From Rheinheimera pacifica (GTDB lineage Bacteria > Pseudomonadota > Gammaproteobacteria > Enterobacterales > Alteromonadaceae): a stretch of 64,000 nt of DNA. Under the pieces are notes generated by a model. The model worked only from the letters and a program-made list of their open reading frames with translations, was not told the origin of the DNA and did no database searches. Below, one piece after another: positions 52,055 to 60,599 of this stretch; position 1 is the stretch's first letter, and each line of letters opens with the position of its first letter. Location: the NCBI RefSeq assembly GCF_900108485.1, contig NZ_FNXF01000006.1, forward strand, positions 166,339-230,338, written 5' to 3'. A program made the position numbers and the translations under genes.

Positions 52055-52608
52055 TATTCCGAATTGAAGCGCCTAAAAACACGCACGAGGTTATCGATTA
52101 TGATGTGCTGAGCATGGCTGAAATGCTTGGCGATAAAGACTTCAAGTTGGTGAGACGGCTTTCAAACGCCAACGTGAGCATTGCGGACAGATGGGTGAAG
52201 CCCAGTTGTGGCTTCAATAAAAAATACAAGAGTAAAAATGAACCCAGCGATGTTTCGCTTTGGGGGAGTTTCTTGCTGTTGAGTCCCTTGGCTTATGAGT
52301 CGTTATCCTCAGAGTTATCGTCGCACGGTGAGTTTTTACCTATTGACTTGAATGGTAAAGATTGGTGGTTATTTAACTGTTTAGCGCTTGGCGCAGAGTC
52401 TTTGGCTGAGTGTATTTCTCATGAAACTGAGTTAGAGAAATTGGTTTTTGATGAGAGTAAGCTGGCTGACAAGTTCATTTTTAAATCTGCACTGGAAGGA
52501 TGTAAAACGCTTTTTTGTGATGACCGTCTGAAGATAGCGATGACTCAGCTGCCTGTGTGTGGGGTAAATTTTAATACCAATTTGGTTGAACAGTTTTTAG
52601 TGTTGTGA
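52051..52608 (+). CDS. Imm11 (DUF1629)-type immunity protein
   Basis: A 185-residue protein. LLLSPLAYESLSSELSSHGE, then FLPIDLNGKDWWLFNC, and the late FDESKLADKFIFKSALEG and LFCDDRLKIAM follow the pattern of DUF1629/Imm11 proteins. These neutralise nuclease toxins in polymorphic systems. Start ATG 52051 overlaps the AHH gene stop, so the two are translated together. A weak terminator follows. Confidence 0.8.
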   Translation: MIFRIEAPKNTHEVIDYDVLSMAEMLGDKDFKLVRRLSNANVSIADRWVKPSCGFNKKYKSKNEPSDVSLWGSFLLLSPLAYESLSSELSSHGEFLPIDLNGKDWWLFNCLALGAESLAECISHETELEKLVFDESKLADKFIFKSALEGCKTLFCDDRLKIAMTQLPVCGVNFNTNLVEQFLVL

Positions 52609-52620
52609 TGCATTATTTAC

Positions 52621-52642
52621 AGCTGGCCATTATCGGCCAGTT
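52621..52642 (+). terminator. Possible terminator after immunity gene
   Basis: CTGGCC / GGCCAG stem with a 6-base loop; no T run. It could also serve tnpT from the other side. Confidence 0.4.
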
Positions 52643-52659
52643 GCAATGATAATGTCAGA

Positions 52660-53835
52660 TTATGCCAGTCTCAGGATCCGGTCTGGTAAAGTATAAGTTT
52701 CGCCGTCAAAACTCACTGAGTATTTCACAGAGCCGTCCCTCTTTTTTACGCAACGCTCAACCTGGCCAATGCGGTCATATAAGGCATGTTCAGCATCGAT
52801 CACAATGACGTCTTCACCCTTGGCATATCGGGGCGGCGTCGAAATGGCGTTGACGGTGGAGAATGTCTGCCAGAGTTGCTGCTGGGTAATGAGCGAAGCG
52901 GATAAGGCTGCTTTTTCCTGCAGCCAGGTTTGCTCTTTTTCTTGCAAACTGGCAACTTTAGCCGCCGCTTCCGCATACTGTTGCTGCAAGTCTTCGTGTT
53001 GCTTTTGCAATCTGTTTAGCTCGGTATCTTTACGATAGAGTTTTTGCTCCGTTTGTTGTTGGCTGTTCTGGATCCCCAATAATTGTTGCTCAATCTTACT
53101 GACAGACTGTGTGGCGTGTTGCAACTCCGCCGACTGTTGCTGTGTTTGAGCTTTTAAGGTTGTACATTCCTGTTGTTTAACGCTCAACGCTTGGTGGCTT
53201 AATCGTAACTCAGCCTGTAGTTGTTGTACCTGATGATCATGCCGGTGCTGCTCTTGTTCCCGTTGCGTTTTCACAGACTCACGATAATGCTCAAGCGCCT
53301 GACGGGCATGAGTATGCTTCTCTTCCAGCGACTGAATATGCTTGTCTTTATCCTGGATTGTGCCGCTTAGATGGCGATTTTCCGCAGTAATAGAAGATAA
53401 CTGCAACGCATCCTGATGACGGGCATGTTTCAGTTCTTCTATCTGCGCTAAGGCTTCGCGGTGTTGGTGTTCCAATTTATCCCGATGTTCACTGATGGCC
53501 ATCAATTCCTGTCGTAGCACGTCAAGTTGTCGTTGGCGCTCTGCGACGACGAGGTTATGCCGCTCTTCCGTAGTCTGAATGCGCTGCATGGCCTCTTCCT
53601 GGAGGCGCTGTGCTAAATGCCCCACGAACTGGCCTAATTCGTCACTTAGCGCTGAAAGGTTGTCAAGACGTCCTTTCTCATCGACTTCAAGCTCTCGCAA
53701 GTACTTCAAAATCGTGGTATTCGACCCGGTGCCTAACTCCGACCGGACCAGTTCGACAGATGGGTGGCGTCCTTGCGCAATGAGCTCGTTCCGAACCTGC
53801 TGAACCTGATGCTTGGTGATCCCGTCTCTGGCCAT
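52660..53835 (-). CDS. tnpT: TnpT-like (KfrA N-terminal) coiled-coil DNA-binding protein
   Basis: A 391-residue protein. The first about 110 residues are a KfrA_N domain (ITKHQVQQVRNELIAQGRHP, LGTGSNTTILKYLRELE). A very long coiled coil rich in Gln, Glu and His fills residues 80-320, and a small beta domain ends the chain (IGQVERCVKKRDGSVKYSVS). In Tn4651-type Tn3 transposons such a protein (TnpT) helps the tyrosine recombinase TnpS resolve cointegrates and stands opposite it. Here tnpS lies about 1.1 kb away with a toxin-antitoxin pair in between. A 41-base palindrome is 13 bases before the start. Confidence 0.8.
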   Translation of the reverse strand: MARDGITKHQVQQVRNELIAQGRHPSVELVRSELGTGSNTTILKYLRELEVDEKGRLDNLSALSDELGQFVGHLAQRLQEEAMQRIQTTEERHNLVVAERQRQLDVLRQELMAISEHRDKLEHQHREALAQIEELKHARHQDALQLSSITAENRHLSGTIQDKDKHIQSLEEKHTHARQALEHYRESVKTQREQEQHRHDHQVQQLQAELRLSHQALSVKQQECTTLKAQTQQQSAELQHATQSVSKIEQQLLGIQNSQQQTEQKLYRKDTELNRLQKQHEDLQQQYAEAAAKVASLQEKEQTWLQEKAALSASLITQQQLWQTFSTVNAISTPPRYAKGEDVIVIDAEHALYDRIGQVERCVKKRDGSVKYSVSFDGETYTLPDRILRLA

Positions 53836-53847
53836 GGTTTACCCTTA

Positions 53848-53888
53848 ATCGTAATATTACGTAATGTGTAATTACATAATATTACGAT
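53848..53888. repeat. 41-base near-perfect palindrome upstream of tnpT
   Basis: Two 18-base arms (ATCGTAATATTACGTAAT and its complement with one mismatch) flank a 5-base centre, GTGTA. It is 13 bases from the tnpT start. It may be the TnpT (KfrA-like) operator, the TnpS binding core, or both. Confidence 0.75.
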
Positions 53889-53920
53889 ATCCGCAAATTG
53901 CAAATAACCAGCTTAATCTA

Positions 53921-53949
53921 ACTCCTGATAATAGGGCATTATCAGGGGT
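53921..53949. repeat. 29-base palindrome, candidate TnpS recombination core
   Basis: Arms ACTCCTGATAAT and ATTATCAGGGGT (11 of 12 complementary) surround AGGGC. The size and spacing are close to those of tyrosine recombinase core sites, though their spacers are usually 6-8 bases. It lies between the 41-base palindrome and the toxin-antitoxin promoter. Confidence 0.6.
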
Positions 53950-54040
53950 AATGGCAGATCAGAGCTCCAAATAGCCTTTCGGCCATACATAATGGCGTGC
54001 GGTACCGGGCAAAACACAGCCGGCATTATCACGCTTTTTC

Positions 54041-54080
54041 TTGCGGCAATATGCCGTACAGGTCTATACTGTGCAGGTCT
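54041..54080 (+). promoter_or_regulatory. Promoter and operator of the toxin-antitoxin operon
   Basis: -35 TTGCGG (54041) and -10 TATACT (54065) are 18 bases apart. GCGGCA/TGCCGT (54043-54057) is an inverted repeat in the spacer. GTACAGGTCT and GTGCAGGTCT (54056, 54071) form a 15-base-spaced direct repeat. Such repeats suit an RHH-type antitoxin acting as its own repressor. Confidence 0.65.
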
Positions 54081-54102
54081 TTTTTTGTACAGAGGGGATA
54101 TC

Positions 54103-54378
54103 ATGGCAACAGTACTTCGAGAGCGGATCGAAATGCGGGTGGATGCAGAAACCAAGCAATTGGCAGAACGCGCTGCAGCTGCTTCAGGCTGCGCATCCCT
54201 GACGGAGTTTATGGTTCGTCTTATTCGTGACAATGCCCCACAGATCCTGCAGGCTCAGGCAGCCATTGAATTGACGTCAGCCCAGTTTGATCAGTTTATG
54301 CAGGTATGTGAAGCGCCACCCACGCCGCATGCTCGCTTAAAGGCGGCGGCAGCCCGACTTGACCATGAGGGGTTTTAA
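54103..54378 (+). CDS. DUF1778 (RHH) antitoxin
   Basis: A 91-residue protein from ATG 54103, with AGAGGGG before it. The N-terminal ribbon-helix-helix (RIEMRVDAETKQLAERAAAA, LTEFMVRLIRDNA) is typical of DUF1778/TacA antitoxins. The C-terminal tail (FDQFMQVCEAPPTPHARLK) is the part that binds the GNAT toxin. Its stop TAA is followed directly by the toxin start TTG. Confidence 0.92.
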   Translation: MATVLRERIEMRVDAETKQLAERAAAASGCASLTEFMVRLIRDNAPQILQAQAAIELTSAQFDQFMQVCEAPPTPHARLKAAAARLDHEGF

Positions 54379-54897
54379 TTGGCCTTGGCAGCGGAATTTG
54401 TGCTGCTGGATGCAGCCCTGCATGATTTAAAAGGGTTTGATTGTGGCAAAGCAAGTCTTAATGACTACCTGAGCCGGTACGCAGTGCGCAATAGCGGTTT
54501 GGGTTTGAGCCGGACCTGGGTACTGACCGAACAGGCCGAACACGGTAAACTACCGATCGCTGCCTATTATACTCTGGCCAGTAGTACGGTGGCACGGGAA
54601 GAGCTGCCTGCGCAGAATAAATCACTGCCGGCGTATCCGGTGCCGGTCGTGCTGCTGGCTCGACTGGGCGTGTCTTTTCACTATCAGGGGCAGCAACTAG
54701 GAGCTAAAACACTGGTGCAGGCACTGAGGACAGCTCTTGAACTGGCCGATCGGGGCTTACCGGCCCTGGGCGTAGTCTTGGATGTGTTGGATGATGCGGC
54801 CCTACGATTTTATCAGCACATGGGCATGTTTATGCCGCTGACCGACCAACCGCAACGATTGTTTGTGCCGATGGGCACTATTCGACAACTGTCTTAG
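54379..54897 (+). CDS. GNAT-type tRNA-acetylating toxin (TacT/AtaT family)
   Basis: A 172-residue acetyltransferase. The acetyl-CoA loop is GQQLGAKTLVQALRTALE, with ARLGVSFHYQ before it. The late FYQHMGM holds the Tyr used in catalysis. AYYTLASSTVARE is the usual earlier strand. TacT/AtaT toxins acetylate aminoacyl-tRNA and stop translation. The start is TTG 54379, immediately after the antitoxin stop. It belongs to the tnpS side of the transposon. Confidence 0.9.
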   Translation: MALAAEFVLLDAALHDLKGFDCGKASLNDYLSRYAVRNSGLGLSRTWVLTEQAEHGKLPIAAYYTLASSTVAREELPAQNKSLPAYPVPVVLLARLGVSFHYQGQQLGAKTLVQALRTALELADRGLPALGVVLDVLDDAALRFYQHMGMFMPLTDQPQRLFVPMGTIRQLS

Positions 54898-54912
54898 TAC
54901 GGAGGTGGCCTG

Positions 54913-56163
54913 GTGAGTAAAGTTGATCGTTATTTACAGGCTGCCACACGCGAACATACCCGGCGTAGTTATCAATCGGCGGTCGAACATTTTGAAGTTG
55001 CCTGGGGGGGCGTGTTGCCGACCACCGCCACGGAGTTGGCCCGCTACCTGGCGCATTACGCCGATACACTGGCTATCACGACCTTAAAGCAGCGGCTGGC
55101 CGCGCTATCCAGTTGGCATCAGGCCCAAGGCTTTGCCGACCCCACCAAAGCTCCGTTGGTTCGTCAGGTCTTAAAAGGGATCCGAGAACTGCATCCGGAT
55201 AAAGCCAAACAAGCTAAACCGTTACAACTCAATGTGCTTGAGCAGATAATTGGCTATCTGGATCAGCAAGCACTGCAGGCCCAGCAGACGGAAAACTATG
55301 CCAAGCACTTGAGAGCCGTTCGTGATAAAGCCTTGGTGCTGATGGGATTCTGGCGTGCCTTTCGCAGTGACGAGCTCAGTCGTCTTCACATCGAACATCT
55401 GGAGTTCGTGCCAGGTGAAGGGATGATCGCCTATCTGCCGCGAAGTAAGACTGACCGGACCAATCAAGGCCAGGCTTTTCGATTACCTGAGTTGCAGCGG
55501 CTATGCCCGGTCGACGCCTGCCGGCAGTATTTGGTGTTACTGCAACAAGCGGCCGGCCCTTTGTTTCGCGCAGTCAATCGCTGGGGCATGGTCTCTGAGT
55601 CGTCCCTACGCGCCGATAGCATCATTCCGTTACTTCGACACCTTTTGCAACAAGCTCAGGTGGACGACGCGGCACTGTATAGCAGCCATTCGCTGCGCCG
55701 GGGCTTTGCAAACTGGGCTAACCAACAAGGGTGGTCCCTGAAGCAACTCATGGAACACGTCGGATGGCGCGATGTAAAGTCTGCGATGCGCTATCTGGAA
55801 TCAAACGATCCTTTCTCTCAACAGGCAATTGACCAAGCTTTGGCGCTACCCGCACCGAGCCAAGTGCAAAATCAGTTAAAGACACATGTCCTGGAATTAC
55901 GGCTTCACCTTCAGCCTTACCATCAACGTGGACGAAGCTCGGCCGCTCGACAGCATATAGAACGGTACTGTCTGAAACCTTACGCCATGAGTAAAGGAAG
56001 CCAGCAAGAGAGTTATTTGTTGACGATGCAGGCGCGGGATCACGAGGAACTGGATGGCATAGTGGATGACCTGTTACTACAGCTCCATGATGCCGCCAGA
56101 GCGCATCAATGCATGGTCGAAATTACACTGAAAGAGCAAGCTACTGGGCAGCAATGGGATTAA
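54913..56163 (+). CDS. tnpS: TnpS-like tyrosine recombinase
   Basis: A 416-residue integrase-like protein. The catalytic residues are Arg151 (FRSDEL), Lys178 (RSKTD), His259 and Arg262 (SHSLRRGF), His282 (MEHVGW) and Tyr294 (MRYLE). The SAM-like N-terminal domain (about 1-95) and a C-terminal extension of about 110 residues with no clear family are also present. In Tn4651-type transposons TnpS resolves the cointegrate together with TnpT. GTG 54913 follows GGAGG closely. It starts 16 bases after the toxin gene. Confidence 0.9.
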   Translation: MSKVDRYLQAATREHTRRSYQSAVEHFEVAWGGVLPTTATELARYLAHYADTLAITTLKQRLAALSSWHQAQGFADPTKAPLVRQVLKGIRELHPDKAKQAKPLQLNVLEQIIGYLDQQALQAQQTENYAKHLRAVRDKALVLMGFWRAFRSDELSRLHIEHLEFVPGEGMIAYLPRSKTDRTNQGQAFRLPELQRLCPVDACRQYLVLLQQAAGPLFRAVNRWGMVSESSLRADSIIPLLRHLLQQAQVDDAALYSSHSLRRGFANWANQQGWSLKQLMEHVGWRDVKSAMRYLESNDPFSQQAIDQALALPAPSQVQNQLKTHVLELRLHLQPYHQRGRSSAARQHIERYCLKPYAMSKGSQQESYLLTMQARDHEELDGIVDDLLLQLHDAARAHQCMVEITLKEQATGQQWD

Positions 56164-56172
56164 GAGGTGAAT

Positions 56173-56718
56173 ATGGATTGGATGGACGTTGGTAAGGTTG
56201 GTCTTTCGAGCGCGGCTTTTGGCATATCCTGCTTAGCGCTCTGGATATCTCATCGAAATTGGCTGCGCAGTAATTGCCCAATAGTGGTCGCATGCATAGA
56301 AACAGCGACAGCTCAAGATGAAGCGTTCATTGCCTATAATCTGATTGTGGTGAACACCGGCAACCGGCCAGCGGTGAATGTGCGGCTTTACTGCGAGGAC
56401 TCCGATCTTGAACAATGCATTCAGCCTGGGCCCCATGCAGGGAAAAAGCCGGGGTCCACATGGACTCATGTCAAAAAATGTTTTCAGGAGGACGCCGAGA
56501 TCCCGGTGTTGCTGAACGGCAAGTCTGTGTCGAATTCATTTGGGTTTACTGGAGTGAATCAACAATCGTTTTGGAAATACAATTCCCGATTGAAAATCAC
56601 ACTGCGATATGCTGATTTGGATGGAACGAACTATCGCAAAGAGCTGATTTTACTGATTAAGGATTCTGTGGCTTTTGCTGGTGGAATGTGGTCCATGCCG
56701 GAAGAAACCAAGAAGTAA
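56173..56718 (+). CDS. Unknown membrane-anchored protein (Tn3 cargo 1)
   Basis: A 181-residue protein from ATG 56173 (GAGGTGA before it; GTG 56167 is the alternative). One N-terminal membrane helix (about 7-27: LSSAAFGISCLALWIS) is followed by a beta-rich domain (VVVNTGNRPAVNVRLYCE), probably an Ig-like sandwich. No family is recognised. It directly follows tnpS and precedes another single-helix protein, so the pair may act together. Confidence 0.6.
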   Translation: MDWMDVGKVGLSSAAFGISCLALWISHRNWLRSNCPIVVACIETATAQDEAFIAYNLIVVNTGNRPAVNVRLYCEDSDLEQCIQPGPHAGKKPGSTWTHVKKCFQEDAEIPVLLNGKSVSNSFGFTGVNQQSFWKYNSRLKITLRYADLDGTNYRKELILLIKDSVAFAGGMWSMPEETKK

Positions 56719-56779
56719 GCATGGTGCCAAGGACGATCCATTTTCAGAGGGTAATCGTTTCATAAGACTGAGGTAAAAT

Positions 56780-57460
56780 ATGACTGATCCTGAAACAACG
56801 CAGAAATCACAGGTACTCTGTAAGCATTGCTGTCACCCAATCCCTCATGGCGCACGAATTTGCTCGATATGCAGCTCTTACCAAAACTGCTTCAGTTTTA
56901 TCCCATTTTCTAGCACGATACTTGCGCTTCTCACTGCACTTATCTCTGTTATTGGGATTGTGATCCCATCACTGTATGGCATTTTTCATACCCCTCAGTC
57001 TGAGGCTTCACTCACTATGCCTTCTATTGATGGGACGACCCTTCGTGTGACTGCTGTAAACACGGGAGACGCGCCTGCATCACTGATCCGAGCATGGGTC
57101 AGCAGTGATTTATTAGCAGGTGCCACTAAAGTGAAACTGAGAAATGACGACGATGCCTTGCTGGTACCTGGGCATAAATTACTCGTCTTTGATATTATTC
57201 CGCTCTTAGATGAGCAAGGCTCTTATCAGCACTCGCTTGAAATGATGTCGTATATCACTCAAAACAAACCGGGGCCATCTACGAAGGTTCGTTTTCATGT
57301 GCTCCAGTCTGACGGTCGTTTTGCCATTCAAGAGTTTGCTCTAAGTGCAGACGACCTTTTCAAATTGTTCAGAGCCAATGCAGACAGATGTTCAGCAATA
57401 GACAAAGTTAACTTCGAAAACGGCTGTATTGGAGCAGGAGTATCAGCAGATGAACCATAA
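56780..57460 (+). CDS. Unknown protein with zinc ribbon, one membrane helix and beta domain (Tn3 cargo 2)
   Basis: A 226-residue protein. The N-terminus has a zinc ribbon with two CxxC knuckles (CKHCCHPIPHGARICSIC). A membrane helix follows (about 44-70: TILALLTALISVIGIVIPSL), then a beta-rich domain (LRVTAVNTGDAPASLIRAWV) that shares 'VNTG' and sandwich patterning with the gene before. A short helical tail with two Cys ends it. No function is known. Confidence 0.6.
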   Translation: MTDPETTQKSQVLCKHCCHPIPHGARICSICSSYQNCFSFIPFSSTILALLTALISVIGIVIPSLYGIFHTPQSEASLTMPSIDGTTLRVTAVNTGDAPASLIRAWVSSDLLAGATKVKLRNDDDALLVPGHKLLVFDIIPLLDEQGSYQHSLEMMSYITQNKPGPSTKVRFHVLQSDGRFAIQEFALSADDLFKLFRANADRCSAIDKVNFENGCIGAGVSADEP

Positions 57461-57601
57461 TCCAACGTAGCCATCCATTTAAGTTTCATCTATTTAATTT
57501 CATTTAATGTACTGAAATAAACAAAGAAATCGCTATTGAAATTAATACGCTGGTATGTTGTTCTGGACACCAAAAGAGATGCACGATGTGAAGGATGATC
57601 A

Positions 57602-60577
57602 ATGGCGACAGTTGCTCAAACCGCATACCCGACCTTACCGGCGAATTTTTCTCTCAAGCTCTTAAACAAACAGTATCAACCAACCAACTACGAACTGGAA
57701 TGGCTCAGTACTATCAGAAAACCCATCCAACGACTGGGGTTTCTGGTGCAACTGAAAACGCTGCAACGGCTCGGGTATGTAGTGTCCCCCCTTGACTGCC
57801 CAGACACCTTAATCAAATACCTTGCAAAATTAACAGGCATCACTACGCTGCCTTCTGCGAAGGACTGGGCAGCCTATATTAAATCGACAGCCAGAACCAA
57901 ACATCTTGCGCAGATACGCGAATTTGTCGGTGTCAAATTGCTGCAGGAAGCTGATTGGGCATGGTTGAAAACGGTGGCAAGGCGTGCCGCACTGGTTAAA
58001 GACGCCGTTAATGACATCCTCAACGTCTCGCTGGAGGAGCTGATCCACCACCGGTTTGAGCTGCCGGGGTTTACTCGTCTACTGCGCTTAGCCAGAACTG
58101 CCAGAAATGAGGTGAACACTGAATACTACCGGGCCATTTACGATGAGTTGCGACCGGAATCCAGAGCTGAGTTGGACCAACTCCTGATCAAAGATGTCAA
58201 TGAAAGTTACAGCGCCTGGCAGCGGTTAAAGCGAGAACCCAAAAAGCCGAGCGCCAGAGAGATCCGTTCCTACATTCAGCATGTGACCTGGCTAAAATCG
58301 CTCAGTGAGCAAATGCCACAAATACGCCTCCCCGCGACCAAACTGAGTCAGTTCATGCTGGAGGCCCGTGCATTGGACGCCAAAGATATGCGGGAACTCA
58401 AGCCCCTAAAGCGTTATGCGTTAGCGGTGCTCCTTATCCGGGGTCAGCATGGGAAAGCACTGGATGATGTAGCAGACATCATGATCCGTATTCTGCGGGG
58501 ACTGGAGAGTGTCGCAAAAAAGAATTACGACCAGCATATTTTGAACCGGCAAAAGGAAAGCGAAGCGCTCGTTCGTGGTTACTTTGACGCCATGGCGGCG
58601 TTTGGTAGCGAAGGCACCGCGGAAGAGCGAATTGACGCTATTCAGAAAACATTTTCACCGGACTTGACCACCCAAATGGCGAAGTGTCAGGAATATCTGG
58701 CGGCAGTAGCCCATGGTTTTTTACCATTTATGCTGCAGCCTTATCATCAGAAACGGTCCTTGCTGTTTTTGTGTCTGGAAGCCATGGAGCTTCGCAGTAC
58801 CTCAACCGATCAGAGCACCATTTCACTCATTGCCAACCTACAGTCACTGCGGAACAGTCACAAAGAAATGCTGCCAGTATCGCAACTGCAATCGGATGAA
58901 CTCGATCTGCTTACACTTCTGTCTCCGCAATGGCAAAACATTATCAGACGTGACGTGGCAGGAAATGCACTGTATCACCGCAAACTATATGAACTGGCGT
59001 GCTTTTCTATGATCCGGCGAGAACTTCAATCAGGGGATTTGCATGTGGTACACGCCAGGGAATATGACGATTACCGAGAGGATTTGGTCAGTTGGGAGGA
59101 GTACCAACAGGAAATTGATCGCTATGCGCAGGAAGTTGAACAGCCCGTTAATGACGCTGAGCGATTTGTCACCGAACTGCAGCAGGAGCTCAGTGAGTTG
59201 GCCACGACGGTGGATCTCACATTCCCTGGTAATAGCCATGCCCAATTTATCGATGGACGCCTTAGTTTAAAGAAAAGCAATACTGCACGACCTGTCGCAG
59301 CCGTCCAACGCTTAGACACCGCGATTGTCGATGGGATGGAGCCCTCGAGCATTGTCGATATTCTGACCGACTGCGAGCACTGGCTTGAACTGCACAAGTT
59401 GATACACACAGCTGCCGGCAACCAAGTGAAAATTGAATTTCCGGAGCAGCGTTTTTTAACCACACTGTTTTGCTACGGTTGTAATTTAGGGCCGGCTCAA
59501 ACTTCCCGCTCGGTTAAAGGCTTTACACAGAAGCAAGTTGCCTGGCTTAACTTGCGCCATGTCACTGAAGAACGCTTAGAAAAAGCGTTGACCAAAGTCG
59601 TCAACGCATACAACCAGTTTGATTTACCGAAGTATTGGGGCTCTGGTAAACACGCCTCTGCAGATGGGACTAAATGGGAGCTGTATGAGCAGAATTTGAT
59701 GTCAGAATTTCATATCCGATACGGTGGTTATGGCGGTATAGGTTATTATCACGTGTCGGACACCTACATTGCATTATTCAGCCATTTTATTCCTTGTGGT
59801 ACCTATGAAGGGGTTCATATCCTGGACATCGTGCAGAAAAACGATTCAGACATTCAACCGGATACGCTGCATGGTGATACACAATCCCAGAGTTACACAG
59901 TGTTTGGATTGGCGCATTTATTGGGGATAAAACTGATGCCCCGGATCCGAAACATTCAGGATTTGAGTTTATACCGGCCAAGCAAAGACACGAAATACCA
60001 GCACATTGATGCCTTGTTCAAAGGCTCTATTGATTTCGATCTGATCCAGGCCAGGTTGCCAGATATGCTGCGGGTAGTTGTCTCCATCAAACTCGGCAGA
60101 ATCACACCGTCGACACTGCTCAAACGCTTAGGGACGTTCAGCCGGAAGAACAAGTTGTACTTTGCGTTTCGGGAGCTGGGACGGTTGATTAGAACCATGT
60201 TTTTGCTCAATTACATTGATAACCACGAGCTTCGTCAGCTCATCCATGCTGAAACCAACAAATCGGAAGCCTTCAATAACTTCACCAAATGGTTATTTTT
60301 TGGCAACGATGGGATCATTGCTGAGAATATTAGGCACGAGCAGCAAAAAATAGTGAAATATAATCAACTTGTTGCCAATATGGTGATCCTGTATAACACG
60401 GAAAAGATGACAAAACTCCTCAAGAAACTGGCTGAAGCAGGTCATGAGGTTACGCCAGAAACGTTGGCCGGTTTGTCACCTTACCGGACATCTCATATTA
60501 ATCGGTACGGGGATTATCACATCGATATTAACCGGAAAACCGAACCATTGGATTTTACTGTCAAAGTCATTGAGTAG
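57602..60577 (+). CDS. tnpA: Tn3-family transposase TnpA
   Basis: A 991-residue transposase with an N-terminal DUF4158 domain (about 1-165) and a C-terminal RNase H-like DDE domain. The catalytic residues are probably Asp688 (SADGTKWELYEQN), Asp759 (LHGDTQSQSY) and Glu889 (NKSEAFNN), with 71 and 130 residues between them, as in Tn3/Tn4430 enzymes. It makes the cointegrate that TnpS/TnpT resolve. AAGGATGATCA lies before ATG 57602. Confidence 0.95.
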   Translation: MATVAQTAYPTLPANFSLKLLNKQYQPTNYELEWLSTIRKPIQRLGFLVQLKTLQRLGYVVSPLDCPDTLIKYLAKLTGITTLPSAKDWAAYIKSTARTKHLAQIREFVGVKLLQEADWAWLKTVARRAALVKDAVNDILNVSLEELIHHRFELPGFTRLLRLARTARNEVNTEYYRAIYDELRPESRAELDQLLIKDVNESYSAWQRLKREPKKPSAREIRSYIQHVTWLKSLSEQMPQIRLPATKLSQFMLEARALDAKDMRELKPLKRYALAVLLIRGQHGKALDDVADIMIRILRGLESVAKKNYDQHILNRQKESEALVRGYFDAMAAFGSEGTAEERIDAIQKTFSPDLTTQMAKCQEYLAAVAHGFLPFMLQPYHQKRSLLFLCLEAMELRSTSTDQSTISLIANLQSLRNSHKEMLPVSQLQSDELDLLTLLSPQWQNIIRRDVAGNALYHRKLYELACFSMIRRELQSGDLHVVHAREYDDYREDLVSWEEYQQEIDRYAQEVEQPVNDAERFVTELQQELSELATTVDLTFPGNSHAQFIDGRLSLKKSNTARPVAAVQRLDTAIVDGMEPSSIVDILTDCEHWLELHKLIHTAAGNQVKIEFPEQRFLTTLFCYGCNLGPAQTSRSVKGFTQKQVAWLNLRHVTEERLEKALTKVVNAYNQFDLPKYWGSGKHASADGTKWELYEQNLMSEFHIRYGGYGGIGYYHVSDTYIALFSHFIPCGTYEGVHILDIVQKNDSDIQPDTLHGDTQSQSYTVFGLAHLLGIKLMPRIRNIQDLSLYRPSKDTKYQHIDALFKGSIDFDLIQARLPDMLRVVVSIKLGRITPSTLLKRLGTFSRKNKLYFAFRELGRLIRTMFLLNYIDNHELRQLIHAETNKSEAFNNFTKWLFFGNDGIIAENIRHEQQKIVKYNQLVANMVILYNTEKMTKLLKKLAEAGHEVTPETLAGLSPYRTSHINRYGDYHIDINRKTEPLDFTVKVIE

Positions 60578-60599
60578 ACGTTTGGCGAAGGTGAAAATA

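Larger units (their letters stand above)
52660..60577. mobile_element. Tn3-family transposition module (Tn4651 type)
   Basis: tnpT (-), candidate resolution site, DUF1778/GNAT toxin-antitoxin, tnpS, two unknown genes and tnpA form one unit. Tn3 transposons carrying TnpS/TnpT and TA pairs are known. The 38-bp terminal inverted repeats could not be located by eye, so the limits given are those of the genes. Confidence 0.8.
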
